A program made the position numbers and the translations under genes. Positions 38,064 to 46,432 of a stretch of DNA of 64,000 bases are shown piece by piece. Positions within the stretch are counted from its first letter, which is position 1. Each line of letters starts with the position of its first letter. Below the pieces are notes generated by a model. The model was given only the letters and a program-made list of their open reading frames with translations. It searched no databases and was not told where the DNA came from. Source of the DNA: Agrococcus sp. SL85 (GTDB lineage: Bacteria > Actinomycetota > Actinomycetes > Actinomycetales > Microbacteriaceae); the NCBI RefSeq assembly GCF_026625845.1, contig NZ_CP113066.1, positions 2,232,001 to 2,296,000 of the forward strand, read 5' to 3'.

Positions 38064-38101
38064 CACGACGGGCCCTCGGCGATCGCCGGGGGCCCGTCGT
38101 G
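38064..38101 (+). terminator. Hairpin terminator after the DUF885 gene
   Basis: A 12-bp perfect stem (CACGACGGGCCC with its complement) around a loop that can pair further. It lies between convergent genes and can serve both. Confidence 0.65.
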
Positions 38102-38125
38102 CGCCCGGGCGCGATCAGGCCGCGG

Positions 38126-38761
38126 TCAGGGCGCGTCGAGCGCGAGCTCGAGCGGGATGCTCCGGCGTCCGAGCTCGAAGGCGAGCGCGTGCGCGAGGCG
38201 GTCGAGCTCGGCCGCGTCGGCGAACGGCCCGAGGTTCGCCGCGACGTCCCGGCCGTCGATGCGCAGCACGACCTCCCGCACCGCGTCGAGCCGGGCCCGC
38301 GCACCGAGCGCGACGCCGATCCGGCGGCCGAGCACGGCGCCCGGCGAGGCGGGCGGCGGCATCCGCAGGGGCGCGCTGCGGAGCGTCGCGCGCTCGAGCG
38401 AGGCGTAGGGCATTGGGCCGGTGCCGGGGCCCTCGACGCCCTCGCGGCCGACGGCGAGCAGGGTCGCGCCGACGACGTACCGGCTGCGCAGGGCCCGCAC
38501 GCCCGCCCACAGGAGCACCGCGATCGCACCGAGCAGGGCGGCGCACGCGAGCCCCGCGGCGCCGAGCCCGAGCAGGGCGGGGCGCGGCAGGCCGAGGTCG
38601 AGGCCCGCGAGGCCCGCGACGAGCGCGCCGCCGAACCACGCCGCCGCCCAGCTCGCCGTGATCGTCAGGCCGATCGCGAAGCCCCGGGGGACGCGGATCG
38701 CGGCGGCGAGACGCGGCGCGTCGACGACCACGCGCAGGGCGTCACCGGTGGCGAGCAGCAT
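38126..38761 (-). CDS. Two-TM protein with PH-like C-terminal domain
   Basis: Unrecognised 211-residue membrane protein. Hydrophobic segments lie at about 26-50 and 57-86, then a soluble domain (YVVGATLLAVGREGVEG, PYASLERATLR, GRRIGVALGARARLDAVREVV, FADAAELDRLAHAL). Gene order, length and segment order match the broken gene at 34667-35306, suggesting distant paralogs either side of the oxidoreductase-DUF885 pair. The ATG is 6 bases after a TAGGCT box on the minus strand. Confidence 0.7.
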   Translation of the reverse strand: MLLATGDALRVVVDAPRLAAAIRVPRGFAIGLTITASWAAAWFGGALVAGLAGLDLGLPRPALLGLGAAGLACAALLGAIAVLLWAGVRALRSRYVVGATLLAVGREGVEGPGTGPMPYASLERATLRSAPLRMPPPASPGAVLGRRIGVALGARARLDAVREVVLRIDGRDVAANLGPFADAAELDRLAHALAFELGRRSIPLELALDAP

Positions 38762-38767
38762 GGCGAG

Positions 38768-38773
38768 AGCCTA
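38768..38773 (-). promoter_or_regulatory. Leaderless -10 box for the 38.1-38.8 kb membrane gene
   Basis: TAGGCT on the minus strand, 6 bases before ATG 38761. It lies just 12 bases from the -35 of the divergent rpsA promoter. Confidence 0.5.
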
Positions 38774-38785
38774 GCCCGCCGTCGG

Positions 38786-38814
38786 TTGTCGGGGCTCAGG
38801 GTGCCGTGTAGGCT
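38786..38814 (+). promoter_or_regulatory. rpsA promoter
   Basis: -35 TTGTCG (38786-38791), 17-base spacer, -10 TAGGCT (38809-38814). A leader of about 90 bases follows up to the ATG. This is one of the few promoters here with both boxes recognisable. Confidence 0.6.
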
Positions 38815-38911
38815 TGCGTGGTCACTCGTGTGGCACCCAATCCAACCGCTCGCCGGCCCGCGCTCCCGCGCGTCCACCGGCCCGACTCATCCCTGAAGGC
38901 TCATCATCTCC

Positions 38912-40369
38912 ATGACCACTGCAACGACCAAGGCTCCGAAGCAGGTCGCCGTGAACGACATCGGCTCGACCGACGACTTCATGGCCGCCGTTGAGAAGAC
39001 CCTGAAGTTCTTCAACGACGGCGACCTGATCGAGGGCACCGTCGTCAAGATCGACCGCGACGAGGTCCTCCTCGACGTCGGCTACAAGACCGAGGGCGTC
39101 ATCCCCTCCCGCGAGCTCTCCATCAAGCACGACGTCGACCCCACCGAGGTCGTCGAGGTCGGCGACACGGTCGAGGCGCTCGTCCTCCAGAAGGAGGACA
39201 AGGAGGGTCGCCTGATCCTCTCGAAGAAGCGTGCGCAGTACGAGCGCGCCTGGGGCGACGTCGAGCGCATCAAGGATGAGGACGGCGTCGTCACCGGCAC
39301 CGTCATCGAGGTCGTCAAGGGCGGTCTCATCGTCGACATCGGCCTCCGCGGCTTCCTCCCGGCCTCGCTCATCGAGCTGCGCCGCGTCCGCGACCTCACG
39401 CCGTACCTCGGCCAGGAGATCGAGGCGAAGATCCTCGAGCTCGACAAGAACCGCAACAACGTGGTGCTCTCGCGCCGCGCGCTCCTCGAGGAGACGCAGT
39501 CGGCGTCGCGCGGCCAGTTCCTGCAGTCGCTGCAGAAGGGCCAGGTCCGCAAGGGCGTCGTCTCGTCGATCGTCAACTTCGGCGCGTTCGTCGACCTGGG
39601 CGGCGTGGACGGCCTCGTGCACGTCTCCGAGCTCTCGTGGAAGCACATCGAGCACGCCTCCGAGGTCGTCGAGGTGGGCCAGGAGGTCACCGTCGAGATC
39701 CTCACCGTCGAGCTTGACCGCGAGCGCGTCTCGCTGTCGCTCAAGGCGACGCAGGAGGACCCGTGGCAGGTCTTCGCCCGCACGCACGCGATCGGCCAGG
39801 TCGCGCCGGGCAAGGTCACGAAGCTCGTCACGTTCGGTGCGTTCGTGCGCGTCGCGGACGGCATCGAGGGCCTCGTGCACATCTCGGAGCTGTCGAGCCG
39901 CCACGTCGAGACCGCCGACCAGGTCGTCTCGGTGGGTGACGAGGTCTTCGTGAAGATCATCGACATCGACCTCGAGCGCCGCCGCATCTCGCTCTCGCTG
40001 AAGCAGGCGAACGAGGGCGTCGACCCCGAGGGCACCGACTTCGACCCGGCGCTCTACGGCATGCTCGCCGAGTACGACGAGCAGGGCAACTACAAGTTCC
40101 CGGAGGGCTTCGACCCCGAGACGAACGAGTGGAAGGAAGGCTTCGACGCGCAGCGCGAGGCCTGGGAGGCCGAGTACGCCGCCGCGCAGACGCGCTGGGA
40201 GGCACACAAGGCGCAGGTCGCGTCGGCTCGCGACGCCGAGGTCATGTCGAACGACGTGCCCTCGAGCGCGTCCTCGTTCGGCGGCTCGGAGGAGTCGTCG
40301 GCCGGCACCCTCGCCGACGACGAGGCGCTCGCCGCGCTCCGCGAGAAGCTCACCGGCTCGGCCGAGTAA
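38912..40369 (+). CDS. rpsA: 30S ribosomal protein S1
   Basis: Binds mRNA at the 30S subunit. Its 485 residues contain four S1 RNA-binding repeats, starting near 37 (GDLIEGTVVKIDRDEVLLDV), 120 (DGVVTGTVIEVVKGGLIVD), 207 (GQVRKGVVSSIVNFGAFVDL) and 293 (APGKVTKLVTFGAFVRV). The last two are the most canonical. An acidic Ser/Glu-rich tail follows. Four repeats instead of the six of E. coli is the normal actinobacterial form. Confidence 0.96.
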   Translation: MTTATTKAPKQVAVNDIGSTDDFMAAVEKTLKFFNDGDLIEGTVVKIDRDEVLLDVGYKTEGVIPSRELSIKHDVDPTEVVEVGDTVEALVLQKEDKEGRLILSKKRAQYERAWGDVERIKDEDGVVTGTVIEVVKGGLIVDIGLRGFLPASLIELRRVRDLTPYLGQEIEAKILELDKNRNNVVLSRRALLEETQSASRGQFLQSLQKGQVRKGVVSSIVNFGAFVDLGGVDGLVHVSELSWKHIEHASEVVEVGQEVTVEILTVELDRERVSLSLKATQEDPWQVFARTHAIGQVAPGKVTKLVTFGAFVRVADGIEGLVHISELSSRHVETADQVVSVGDEVFVKIIDIDLERRRISLSLKQANEGVDPEGTDFDPALYGMLAEYDEQGNYKFPEGFDPETNEWKEGFDAQREAWEAEYAAAQTRWEAHKAQVASARDAEVMSNDVPSSASSFGGSEESSAGTLADDEALAALREKLTGSAE

Positions 40370-40384
40370 GCACGCTCCAGACGT

Positions 40385-40410
40385 GGGCCGCACCCTCCGG
40401 GGTGCGGCCC
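40385..40410 (+). terminator. Hairpin terminator after rpsA
   Basis: Perfect 11-bp stem (GGGCCGCACCC with its complement) and TCCG loop, 15 bases after the rpsA stop, followed by a short C/T-rich stretch. Confidence 0.75.
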
Positions 40411-40452
40411 TCCGTCGTCCCTGCCCGGCGCAGCGGGGTCGCCCGCGTCTGC

Positions 40453-40458
40453 GAGGAT
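40453..40458 (+). promoter_or_regulatory. Possible leaderless -10 box GAGGAT
   Basis: GAGGAT, 6 bases before ATG 40465. It is weaker than TAGGCT but at the same spacing. Confidence 0.35.
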
Positions 40459-40464
40459 CGGGGC

Positions 40465-41859
40465 ATGCCCTCCCACGAGCGCCTCGAGCGCGCCCTCGCC
40501 TACGCCGACCGATGGATCGCCTATCGCCGGTGGCGCCTGCGCGTGCCGGGGGTGCAGGTGGCCGTGCGGGCCGACGGCGCCCTGGTGCTCGACGCGGCGC
40601 ACGGCGTCGCCGACGCGTCGACGGGGGAGGCGCTGACGACCGCGCACCGCTTCCGCATCGCGTCGCACTCGAAGTCGCTCGCGGCCATCGTCGCGATGCG
40701 CCTGGTCGACGGCGGGCGCCTGCGGCTCGACGACCGCGCCGCCGACCACGTGCCCGCGCTCGCCGCCACCGAGGCCGGAGCGCTCACGGTGCAGGAGCTG
40801 CTCTCGCACGGCAGCGGCACGACGCGCGACGGCGACGACGTGGCGCACTGGCACCTCGAGCGCCCCTTCCCCGACGCGGAGGCGCTCGTGGCCCTCGCGG
40901 AGCGGGGCACGGCGCGCATCCCCGCGTCGGCGGAGTTCAAGTACTCGAACATCGGCTTCGGCATCCTCGGCCTCGTGGTCGAGGGGGTCACGGGCGAGCC
41001 CTACGCGCGCGCCTTCGCGCGCCTGCTCGCCGAGCCGCTCGGCCTCGAGGGCACGCTGGCGGACGTCGACGCCGCGCATGCCCCCGCAGGGGCGCCGCTC
41101 ACGGCGGGCCACGGCGCGCTGCACTCCGCCGACGAGCGCCCCGTGCTCGCGAGCCCCGGCACGGGCGCGCTCGCCGCAGCGACGGGCGCGCTCTCGAGTG
41201 CCGCCGAGCTCACCGACGCGCTGCGCACCGTGGGCGAGGCCGACGTCCGGCTGCTGAGCGCCGAGGGCCGGCGTCGCATGCGCCAGCGCCTCTGGACGAC
41301 GCAGGGCCGCGACGGCGGCAGCGCCGGCTACGGGCTCGGCCTCATGCACCGAGAGGTGGACGGCCGCACCTGGGTGGGCCACGGCGGCGCCTGGACGGGG
41401 CAGGCGACCCGCACGCTCGTCGACGCCGAGCGCGACGTCGTCGTCTCGGTGCTGACGAACGCGATCGACGGCCCGGCGGAGGAGCTGGCGGTGGGCGTCG
41501 CCCGCATCGTGCAGGCGGCGCTCGACGAGCCGGAGCCCGACGCGGACCTGGCGATGCTGCGATCGTTCGAGGGCACCTATGCGGGCATCTGGGGCCGCCT
41601 CGACGTCGTCGAGCTGGGCGGCAGGCTGCTGGGCGTCTCGCCCACGGCCGCGGATCCGCTGGCGGCGGTCGACGTGCTCGAGCCCGTGGATGAGGATCGC
41701 GTGCGGATCGCGGCCGCCACGGGCATGGGCTCGGGGCATGAGCTCGCGGTCGCGGAGCGCGGTCCCGACGGCGCCGTCGTCCGCTGGCGCGGGGCCTGGC
41801 ACATGGAGTCGGTGCCGACCGTGCCGGACGCCGCCGGGGCGCCCTCGACCATCGCCTAG
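40465..41859 (+). CDS. Serine hydrolase of the beta-lactamase (class C) fold
   Basis: A 464-residue protein without signal peptide. The catalytic SxxK is SHSK near residue 67, Tyr of YSN is near 160 (KYSNIGFG), and HGG near 307 (GHGGAWTG) stands for the KTG motif. This set is that of the class C beta-lactamase/penicillin-binding-protein superfamily, which includes esterases and D-aminopeptidases. The lack of a signal peptide argues against a true beta-lactamase. The C-terminal 110 residues form an extra lipocalin-like domain (FEGTYAGIWGRLDVVE). Confidence 0.82.
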   Translation: MPSHERLERALAYADRWIAYRRWRLRVPGVQVAVRADGALVLDAAHGVADASTGEALTTAHRFRIASHSKSLAAIVAMRLVDGGRLRLDDRAADHVPALAATEAGALTVQELLSHGSGTTRDGDDVAHWHLERPFPDAEALVALAERGTARIPASAEFKYSNIGFGILGLVVEGVTGEPYARAFARLLAEPLGLEGTLADVDAAHAPAGAPLTAGHGALHSADERPVLASPGTGALAAATGALSSAAELTDALRTVGEADVRLLSAEGRRRMRQRLWTTQGRDGGSAGYGLGLMHREVDGRTWVGHGGAWTGQATRTLVDAERDVVVSVLTNAIDGPAEELAVGVARIVQAALDEPEPDADLAMLRSFEGTYAGIWGRLDVVELGGRLLGVSPTAADPLAAVDVLEPVDEDRVRIAAATGMGSGHELAVAERGPDGAVVRWRGAWHMESVPTVPDAAGAPSTIA

Positions 41860-41874
41860 GCCGCGCGCAGAGCC

Positions 41875-41911
41875 GCCAGGCCGTGCCCGGATCCGCCTAG
41901 GCCGTGCCCGG
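41875..41911 (+). repeat. Tandem repeat at the 3' end of the DUF4126 gene
   Basis: AGGCCGTGCCCGG occurs at about 41878 and again about 21 bases later. The second copy encodes the last residues and stop of the convergent DUF4126 gene. It resembles the duplication at the polA 3' end. Confidence 0.5.
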
Positions 41912-42502
41912 CCGCCCCGCGGCCCTCCGCCGCCGCGCCACGCGCACGATGCGCCAGGCGAGGGCGCCGAGGAGGCCGAGCACGAGGAGCACGAGCACCG
42001 GGGCCACGAGGGCGAGGACCGAGAGCGCGACGGCGCCGAGGTCCTCGGCCGTCGAGGCCACGGGCGCGGCGGCGCCGGCGGTCGCGAGGTTGGCCGCTGG
42101 CCGCAGCGCGGACTTCGCGAGGTGCACGGCGAGCGCGATCGCGACCCCGAGCACGACGGGCACCCACTGCTGCGAGGCGAAGAGCTCCGAGGGGTCTGCG
42201 ACGGCCGCCGTCGAGGCGCCGGAGGTCGAGCCGAACGCGAGCCCGCCGGCCGTGGGCCGCACCGCCGTCTGCAGCACGTCGTTCATCGAGTCGACGGCCG
42301 GCACCTTGTCGGCCACGACCTCGACCACGAGCAGCACGGCGAGCGCGCCGATGGCCCACCAGCTCGCGAGCCACGACCACCCCTCCGGCAGCGCCAGGAC
42401 GTCCGGCAGGAGCCGCGCGACGAGGCCGACGACGAGCAGCGGGACGTAGGCGTTCATGCCTGCCGCGGCCGCGAGGCCGGTGCCCGTGAGCAGCTCGAGC
42501 AT
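41897..42502 (-). CDS. DUF4126 family membrane protein
   Basis: A 201-residue protein of unknown function. The N terminus TGTGLAAAAGMNAYVPLL is the DUF4126 signature. Membrane segments lie at about 5-32, 46-66, 112-130 and 150-178, followed by a basic tail (RIVRVARRRRAAGR). The start ATG has GGAGGTGG 4 bases upstream, an unusually strong ribosome site here. It is divergent from the histidine kinase gene. Confidence 0.8.
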   Translation of the reverse strand: MLELLTGTGLAAAAGMNAYVPLLVVGLVARLLPDVLALPEGWSWLASWWAIGALAVLLVVEVVADKVPAVDSMNDVLQTAVRPTAGGLAFGSTSGASTAAVADPSELFASQQWVPVVLGVAIALAVHLAKSALRPAANLATAGAAAPVASTAEDLGAVALSVLALVAPVLVLLVLGLLGALAWRIVRVARRRRAAGRPGTA

Positions 42503-42587
42503 GCGCCACCTCCCCGCGGCGCCGTGCCGCTGGATCGCATGGTAGCGCCGCGCGGCGCGCGGACGCCGGATGGCGCACTCCTCGGGG

Positions 42588-42593
42588 TACCGT
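42588..42593 (+). promoter_or_regulatory. Leaderless -10 box of the histidine kinase gene
   Basis: TACCGT, 6 bases before ATG 42600. It has TANNNT form and no ribosome site follows. Confidence 0.45.
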
Positions 42594-42599
42594 TGCCCC

Positions 42600-44222
42600 A
42601 TGGCAGCGGCCGTCACGTCGGCGCGGTCCGGCCGCGCGCGACCGGACCGCACGCGTGAGCGCGCCACGAGCGTCAACCAGCTGCTCTTCGGCCTCGCGGC
42701 GCTCATCGCGAGCGGCATGGTCATCCTCGACGGTCGCATGGCCTCGGGCGACGCGATGCTCGCCGGCATCGTGCTCGTCTTCGTCGTCACCGTCGCGGCG
42801 CTCGTCGTGCGCTGGAACCGCCTGCACCCGCTGCTCGTGCTGCTCGTCCCCCTGCTCGACATGGTCGCCGTGCTGCTGCTGCAGCTCGGCGACCCGGCCG
42901 AAGGCATGTGGCTGCTCTGGCTCGCGCCCGCGGTCTGGCTCTCGACCATCGGCGGCATCGGCGGCCTCGGCATCGGCGCCGGCGGCGCCGCGCTCCTCTT
43001 CTGGCTCACCGCCCTGCTGGGTGCTGGGCCGGCGGTCACGGGGCACCTCCTCGTGGGCCCGATCTCCATCGCGGCCGCAGCCGTCGTCGCCTACGTCACC
43101 GCGCGTCGCGCGGCGGCGCAGCGCGCGCTCCTCGACGAGCAGGCCGCCTACCTCGACCACGCCGTCGAGCGCGCGCGGCGGCAGGAGGATGCCGTGAGCG
43201 AGGTGCTCGACGCCGTCGACTTCGGCGTCGTGCGCATCGGCGCCGACGGCGGGCTCACGGTCGAGAACGAGGCCCACGCGCGGCTCAACCCGACCGACGA
43301 GGACGCGCCGGTCTTCGACGGCGACGGCGTGACGCGCACCACGCCCGGCATGGCGCCGATCGAGCGCGCCCGGCGCGGCGAGTCGTTCGAGGGCCTGCTG
43401 TCCTGGCAGGGCCCGCCCGGCGACACCCGTCGCGCCCTGCAGTCCACGGCCCGTCGCGTCGTCGACGCCAACGGGATCGACGTCGGCGGGATCCTCGTGA
43501 CGCGCGACGTCACGGCAGAGCAGCTCGCGGTGCAGATGCGCGACGAGCTCGTCGCCTCCGTCTCCCACGAGCTGCGGACCCCGCTCACGAGCGTGCTCGG
43601 CCACCTCGACATCGTGCTCGACAGCGGCGAGCTGCCGCCGGACGTGCGGCGCAGCCTCGAGATCGCCGAGCGCAACGCGTCCCGCCTCCTCGTCATCATC
43701 GGCGACATCCTCGCCGCGACCGCCGACGGCGCCGGCCAGCTCGACGTGCGGCCCGAGCACGAGGACGTCGCGCGCGTCGTGCTCGCCTCGGTCGAGTCGC
43801 TCGAGCCGCGCGCGGCCGCGCGCAACGTCCGCATCGACGCCTCCGGCGTCGAGCCGGCGGTCGCCGAGATCGACCCGCACCGCATCCGCCAGGTGGTCGA
43901 CAACCTCGTCGGCAACGCCGTGAAGTACCACACGGGCGACGGCCTCGTCGAGGTCGACGTCACGAGCGACGACCGCGACGCGTACATCGTGGTGCGCGAC
44001 GACGGGCCCGGCATCGCGCAGGAGGCGCTGCCGCACCTGTTCGACCGCTACTACCGGGCAGGGGCCCTCGGCGCCCGGCCCGTCGGGAACGGGCTCGGCC
44101 TCTCGATCAGCCGAGACCTCGTGCGCGCGCACGGCGGCGAGATCACGGTGCAGAGCGAGCCCGGCAGCGGCTCGACGTTCGTCGTCCGGCTGCCCCGGCG
44201 CAGGACCGAAGGGATCGCATGA
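42600..44222 (+). CDS. Membrane sensor histidine kinase
   Basis: A 540-residue kinase. A basic N terminus precedes five or six membrane helices (about 20-165), with little outside the membrane. A short coiled segment follows, then a PAS-like region (about 195-300, EVLDAVDFGVVRIGADGG), HisKA with phospho-acceptor His323 in SVSHELRTPLTSVLGH, and a HATPase_c domain (N box VVDNLVGNAVKY, G1 DDGPGIAQ, G2 GNGLGLSIS). The membrane-embedded sensor suggests it reads membrane or energy state. Its stop overlaps the next ATG, and an OmpR-type regulator lies convergently 1.2 kb on. Confidence 0.9.
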   Translation: MAAAVTSARSGRARPDRTRERATSVNQLLFGLAALIASGMVILDGRMASGDAMLAGIVLVFVVTVAALVVRWNRLHPLLVLLVPLLDMVAVLLLQLGDPAEGMWLLWLAPAVWLSTIGGIGGLGIGAGGAALLFWLTALLGAGPAVTGHLLVGPISIAAAAVVAYVTARRAAAQRALLDEQAAYLDHAVERARRQEDAVSEVLDAVDFGVVRIGADGGLTVENEAHARLNPTDEDAPVFDGDGVTRTTPGMAPIERARRGESFEGLLSWQGPPGDTRRALQSTARRVVDANGIDVGGILVTRDVTAEQLAVQMRDELVASVSHELRTPLTSVLGHLDIVLDSGELPPDVRRSLEIAERNASRLLVIIGDILAATADGAGQLDVRPEHEDVARVVLASVESLEPRAAARNVRIDASGVEPAVAEIDPHRIRQVVDNLVGNAVKYHTGDGLVEVDVTSDDRDAYIVVRDDGPGIAQEALPHLFDRYYRAGALGARPVGNGLGLSISRDLVRAHGGEITVQSEPGSGSTFVVRLPRRRTEGIA

Positions 44223-45418
44223 CGCTCGACCTGCTCACGCTCACGCTCATGACGGCGCTCGTCGTGCACGTCGCCGGCGTGCTCTTCATCGTCGAGACGC
44301 TGCTGCGGAAGGAGGACCGCTCGGGCCGCGTCTGGGCGCTCGCCTTCCTCGCGGCGATGCTCACGACCGAGGCCTACATGGTCTGGGCGGCTGCGGACGG
44401 CGCGTGGTGGGCCGTGGCGGTCGGCAACGGCACCTTCGTGGCGGGCACGGGGCTCCTCTGGCTCGGCTGCCGCACCATCAACGACCGGCCGATCCAGCGG
44501 CAGAGCATCGCGGTCGCGGCGGTCGGCGCCGCGGCCGCGCTGGCCGTCGTCCTCGAGGGGCCCGGCGGCGGCGACTGGGCCGGCTACTGGCTGCTCTTCG
44601 GCGGCAACGCGGCGTTCGCTGCGCTCGGCGCGGTCGAGAGCGCCCGCGGCACCATGCGCCGCAGCGGCACGGCGCTCGGCCTCGGCCTCGTGCTCGGCAT
44701 CGAGTCGGTGTTCTTCCTCTCCCGCCTCGTCGTGGCCGCGACGCTCGGCACCGATGACGAGGTCTTCACCACCTATCTCGGCAGCGAGGTCGCGGGCATC
44801 CTCACGATCGTGCTGACGATCGTCTCCGTCGTCGTCGCCTCGGTGCTCCGCGCGGAGCACGTCCGGATGCGCGGCGCCGACGACTCCGCGGTGCTCGCGA
44901 TCGCCCCCGACGGCGTGCTGCTGCGCTCGACGTTCCTGCGCGTGCTCGGCGGGCGCCTCATGCGCGCGAACCGACGCGAGGAGCTCTTCGGCGTGCTCGC
45001 GGTGCACATCGACGCGCTGCCGCGCATCGCGACCGCCTTCGGCGTCGACGAGGCGGAGCACGTGCGCCAGACGGTGCGCGCAGCGGCCAGGCGGCTCTCG
45101 CCCACCACGGCCGTGCTCGGCGCCGACGAGGACGGCACCCTGCTGCTCGCGTTCCAGCCGGGCTCGCTCGCCGAGGCGCGCCAGCTCGCCGCCCGCGTGC
45201 ACCGCGCCATGCTCGACCAGCTGCGCACCGCGGGCGCCACGGTGATGCCGGCGATCGGCATGGGCGTGAGCCTCACGAGCATCGTCGGGTACGACCACCG
45301 CGCCATCGTCGACGGTGCCGTGTCGGCCGCGAAGCGCGCCATCGACTCCGACGACACCTCGGTGGTCGTGGCGGGCGAGGAGGACGCTCGCGTGCGCACC
45401 GAGAAGTCCGCGCTCTAG
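44219..45418 (+). CDS. Multi-TM protein with degenerate GGDEF domain
   Basis: A 399-residue protein. Six or seven membrane helices (about 5-27, 38-58, 62-80, 97-113, 122-140, 158-180, 192-214) precede a cytoplasmic domain (about 230-390) with the GGDEF fold pattern (ELFGVLAVHIDALPRIATAFG and GMGVSLTSIVGYDH). Where the GG(D/E)EF catalytic loop should be, near residue 301, the sequence reads GADEDG. It should therefore be unable to make c-di-GMP and may bind nucleotide or act structurally. Coupled by ATGA to the upstream kinase gene, so a shared signalling role is likely. Confidence 0.75.
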   Translation: MTLDLLTLTLMTALVVHVAGVLFIVETLLRKEDRSGRVWALAFLAAMLTTEAYMVWAAADGAWWAVAVGNGTFVAGTGLLWLGCRTINDRPIQRQSIAVAAVGAAAALAVVLEGPGGGDWAGYWLLFGGNAAFAALGAVESARGTMRRSGTALGLGLVLGIESVFFLSRLVVAATLGTDDEVFTTYLGSEVAGILTIVLTIVSVVVASVLRAEHVRMRGADDSAVLAIAPDGVLLRSTFLRVLGGRLMRANRREELFGVLAVHIDALPRIATAFGVDEAEHVRQTVRAAARRLSPTTAVLGADEDGTLLLAFQPGSLAEARQLAARVHRAMLDQLRTAGATVMPAIGMGVSLTSIVGYDHRAIVDGAVSAAKRAIDSDDTSVVVAGEEDARVRTEKSAL

Positions 45419-45478
45419 CAGCGCGGGCCGCACGCATCGGGCGGTGGTCCGACCGCGCCGCGACGGAGGCGACGAGGC

Positions 45479-46303
45479 CTAGGCCGTGCGGCGGTAGCCC
45501 ACGCCGCGGACCGTCTCGATCCAGCGCGGATCGGCGGGCGACTCGCCGAGCTTGCGGCGCAGGTTGGCCACGTGCACCTCGATCGCGCGAGCGTCGTGCT
45601 CGCTGAGGTACTGGTCGCGCTCGCCGCGCTCGCCGCGCAGCATGCTCGCGAGCTGCAGCTTGGAGACGACGCGGCGGCCGGAGCCGAGCAGCATCCGCAG
45701 GATGTCGAACTCGCTCCGAGTGAGCTCGAGCTCGGCGCCGTCGAGCTCGACGACGCGGGCGTCGGGCTCGATGCGGAGGCCGCGGTGCTCGAGCCAGGTG
45801 ACGTCGGCGCCCGGCGCCTCGAGCCAGGGGAGGGGGCCCGTGGCGGCCATGCCGCCCTGCGGCGCCGACTGCTGCATCGGGCTCGGCGTCGACGGACGCG
45901 GCGCGGAGCCGTGGGTGGGGTGCGTGGCCGCGAGCTCGCGCGGCCGGCGCATCATCGCCTCGATGCGGGCGCGCAGCTCGCGGGGGCGGAAGGGCTTGAC
46001 GATGTAGTCGTCGGCACCCGTCTGGAGGCCCTGCAGCGTGTCGATCTCGTCGCCGCGCGCCGTGATCATGACGATGTACGCGTTCGAGACCATGCGGATC
46101 TGCCGAGCGGCCTCGAAGCCGTCGATGCCGGGCATGTTCACGTCGATCGTGACGACGACCGGGTCGTGCTGGCGCACGAGGTCCACGCCGGCCGCCCCGC
46201 CGGCGGCGGCGTGGACGGTGAAGCCTGCCTGGGTGAGGACCTGCGCGAGGAGCTCGCGGATGTCCTCGCCGTCCTCGATGACGACGGCGACGTCCTTGTC
46301 CAT
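45479..46303 (-). CDS. OmpR/PhoB-type response regulator
   Basis: 274 residues: receiver domain (about 5-120) with acidic pair E10/D11, phospho-acceptor Asp54 in VTIDVNMPGIDG and Lys in YIVKPFRPREL. A linker of about 55 Pro/Ala/Gln/Ser-rich residues follows, then a winged-helix DNA-binding domain (about 180-272) ending WIETVRGVGYR. The linker is longer than the usual 5-20. The ATG has GGAGGG upstream. It is convergent with the kinase/GGDEF pair, with only 60 bases between the stops, and is its most likely partner. Confidence 0.9.
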   Translation of the reverse strand: MDKDVAVVIEDGEDIRELLAQVLTQAGFTVHAAAGGAAGVDLVRQHDPVVVTIDVNMPGIDGFEAARQIRMVSNAYIVMITARGDEIDTLQGLQTGADDYIVKPFRPRELRARIEAMMRRPRELAATHPTHGSAPRPSTPSPMQQSAPQGGMAATGPLPWLEAPGADVTWLEHRGLRIEPDARVVELDGAELELTRSEFDILRMLLGSGRRVVSKLQLASMLRGERGERDQYLSEHDARAIEVHVANLRRKLGESPADPRWIETVRGVGYRRTA

Positions 46304-46420
46304 GGCTGCCCTCCGTAGTCCTCGCCCGTGACATGAGGGCGTCCTCGGCATCGTAGCGCGCCGGACGCGCGTTCCGCGGTCAGGACGCGCGCAGGTCGCG
46401 AGGCCCGGTCGACGCCGTGG

Positions 46421-46426
46421 GAGTAT
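46421..46426 (+). promoter_or_regulatory. Possible leaderless -10 box of coaE
   Basis: GAGTAT, 6 bases before ATG 46433. Confidence 0.4.
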
Positions 46427-46432
46427 CGGCCC

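Noticed and set aside
40465..41859. Secreted class C beta-lactamase resistance gene
   Set aside because: The SxxK/YSN/HGG set is present, but there is no signal peptide and there is an extra C-terminal domain, so a cytoplasmic serine hydrolase is the safer call.
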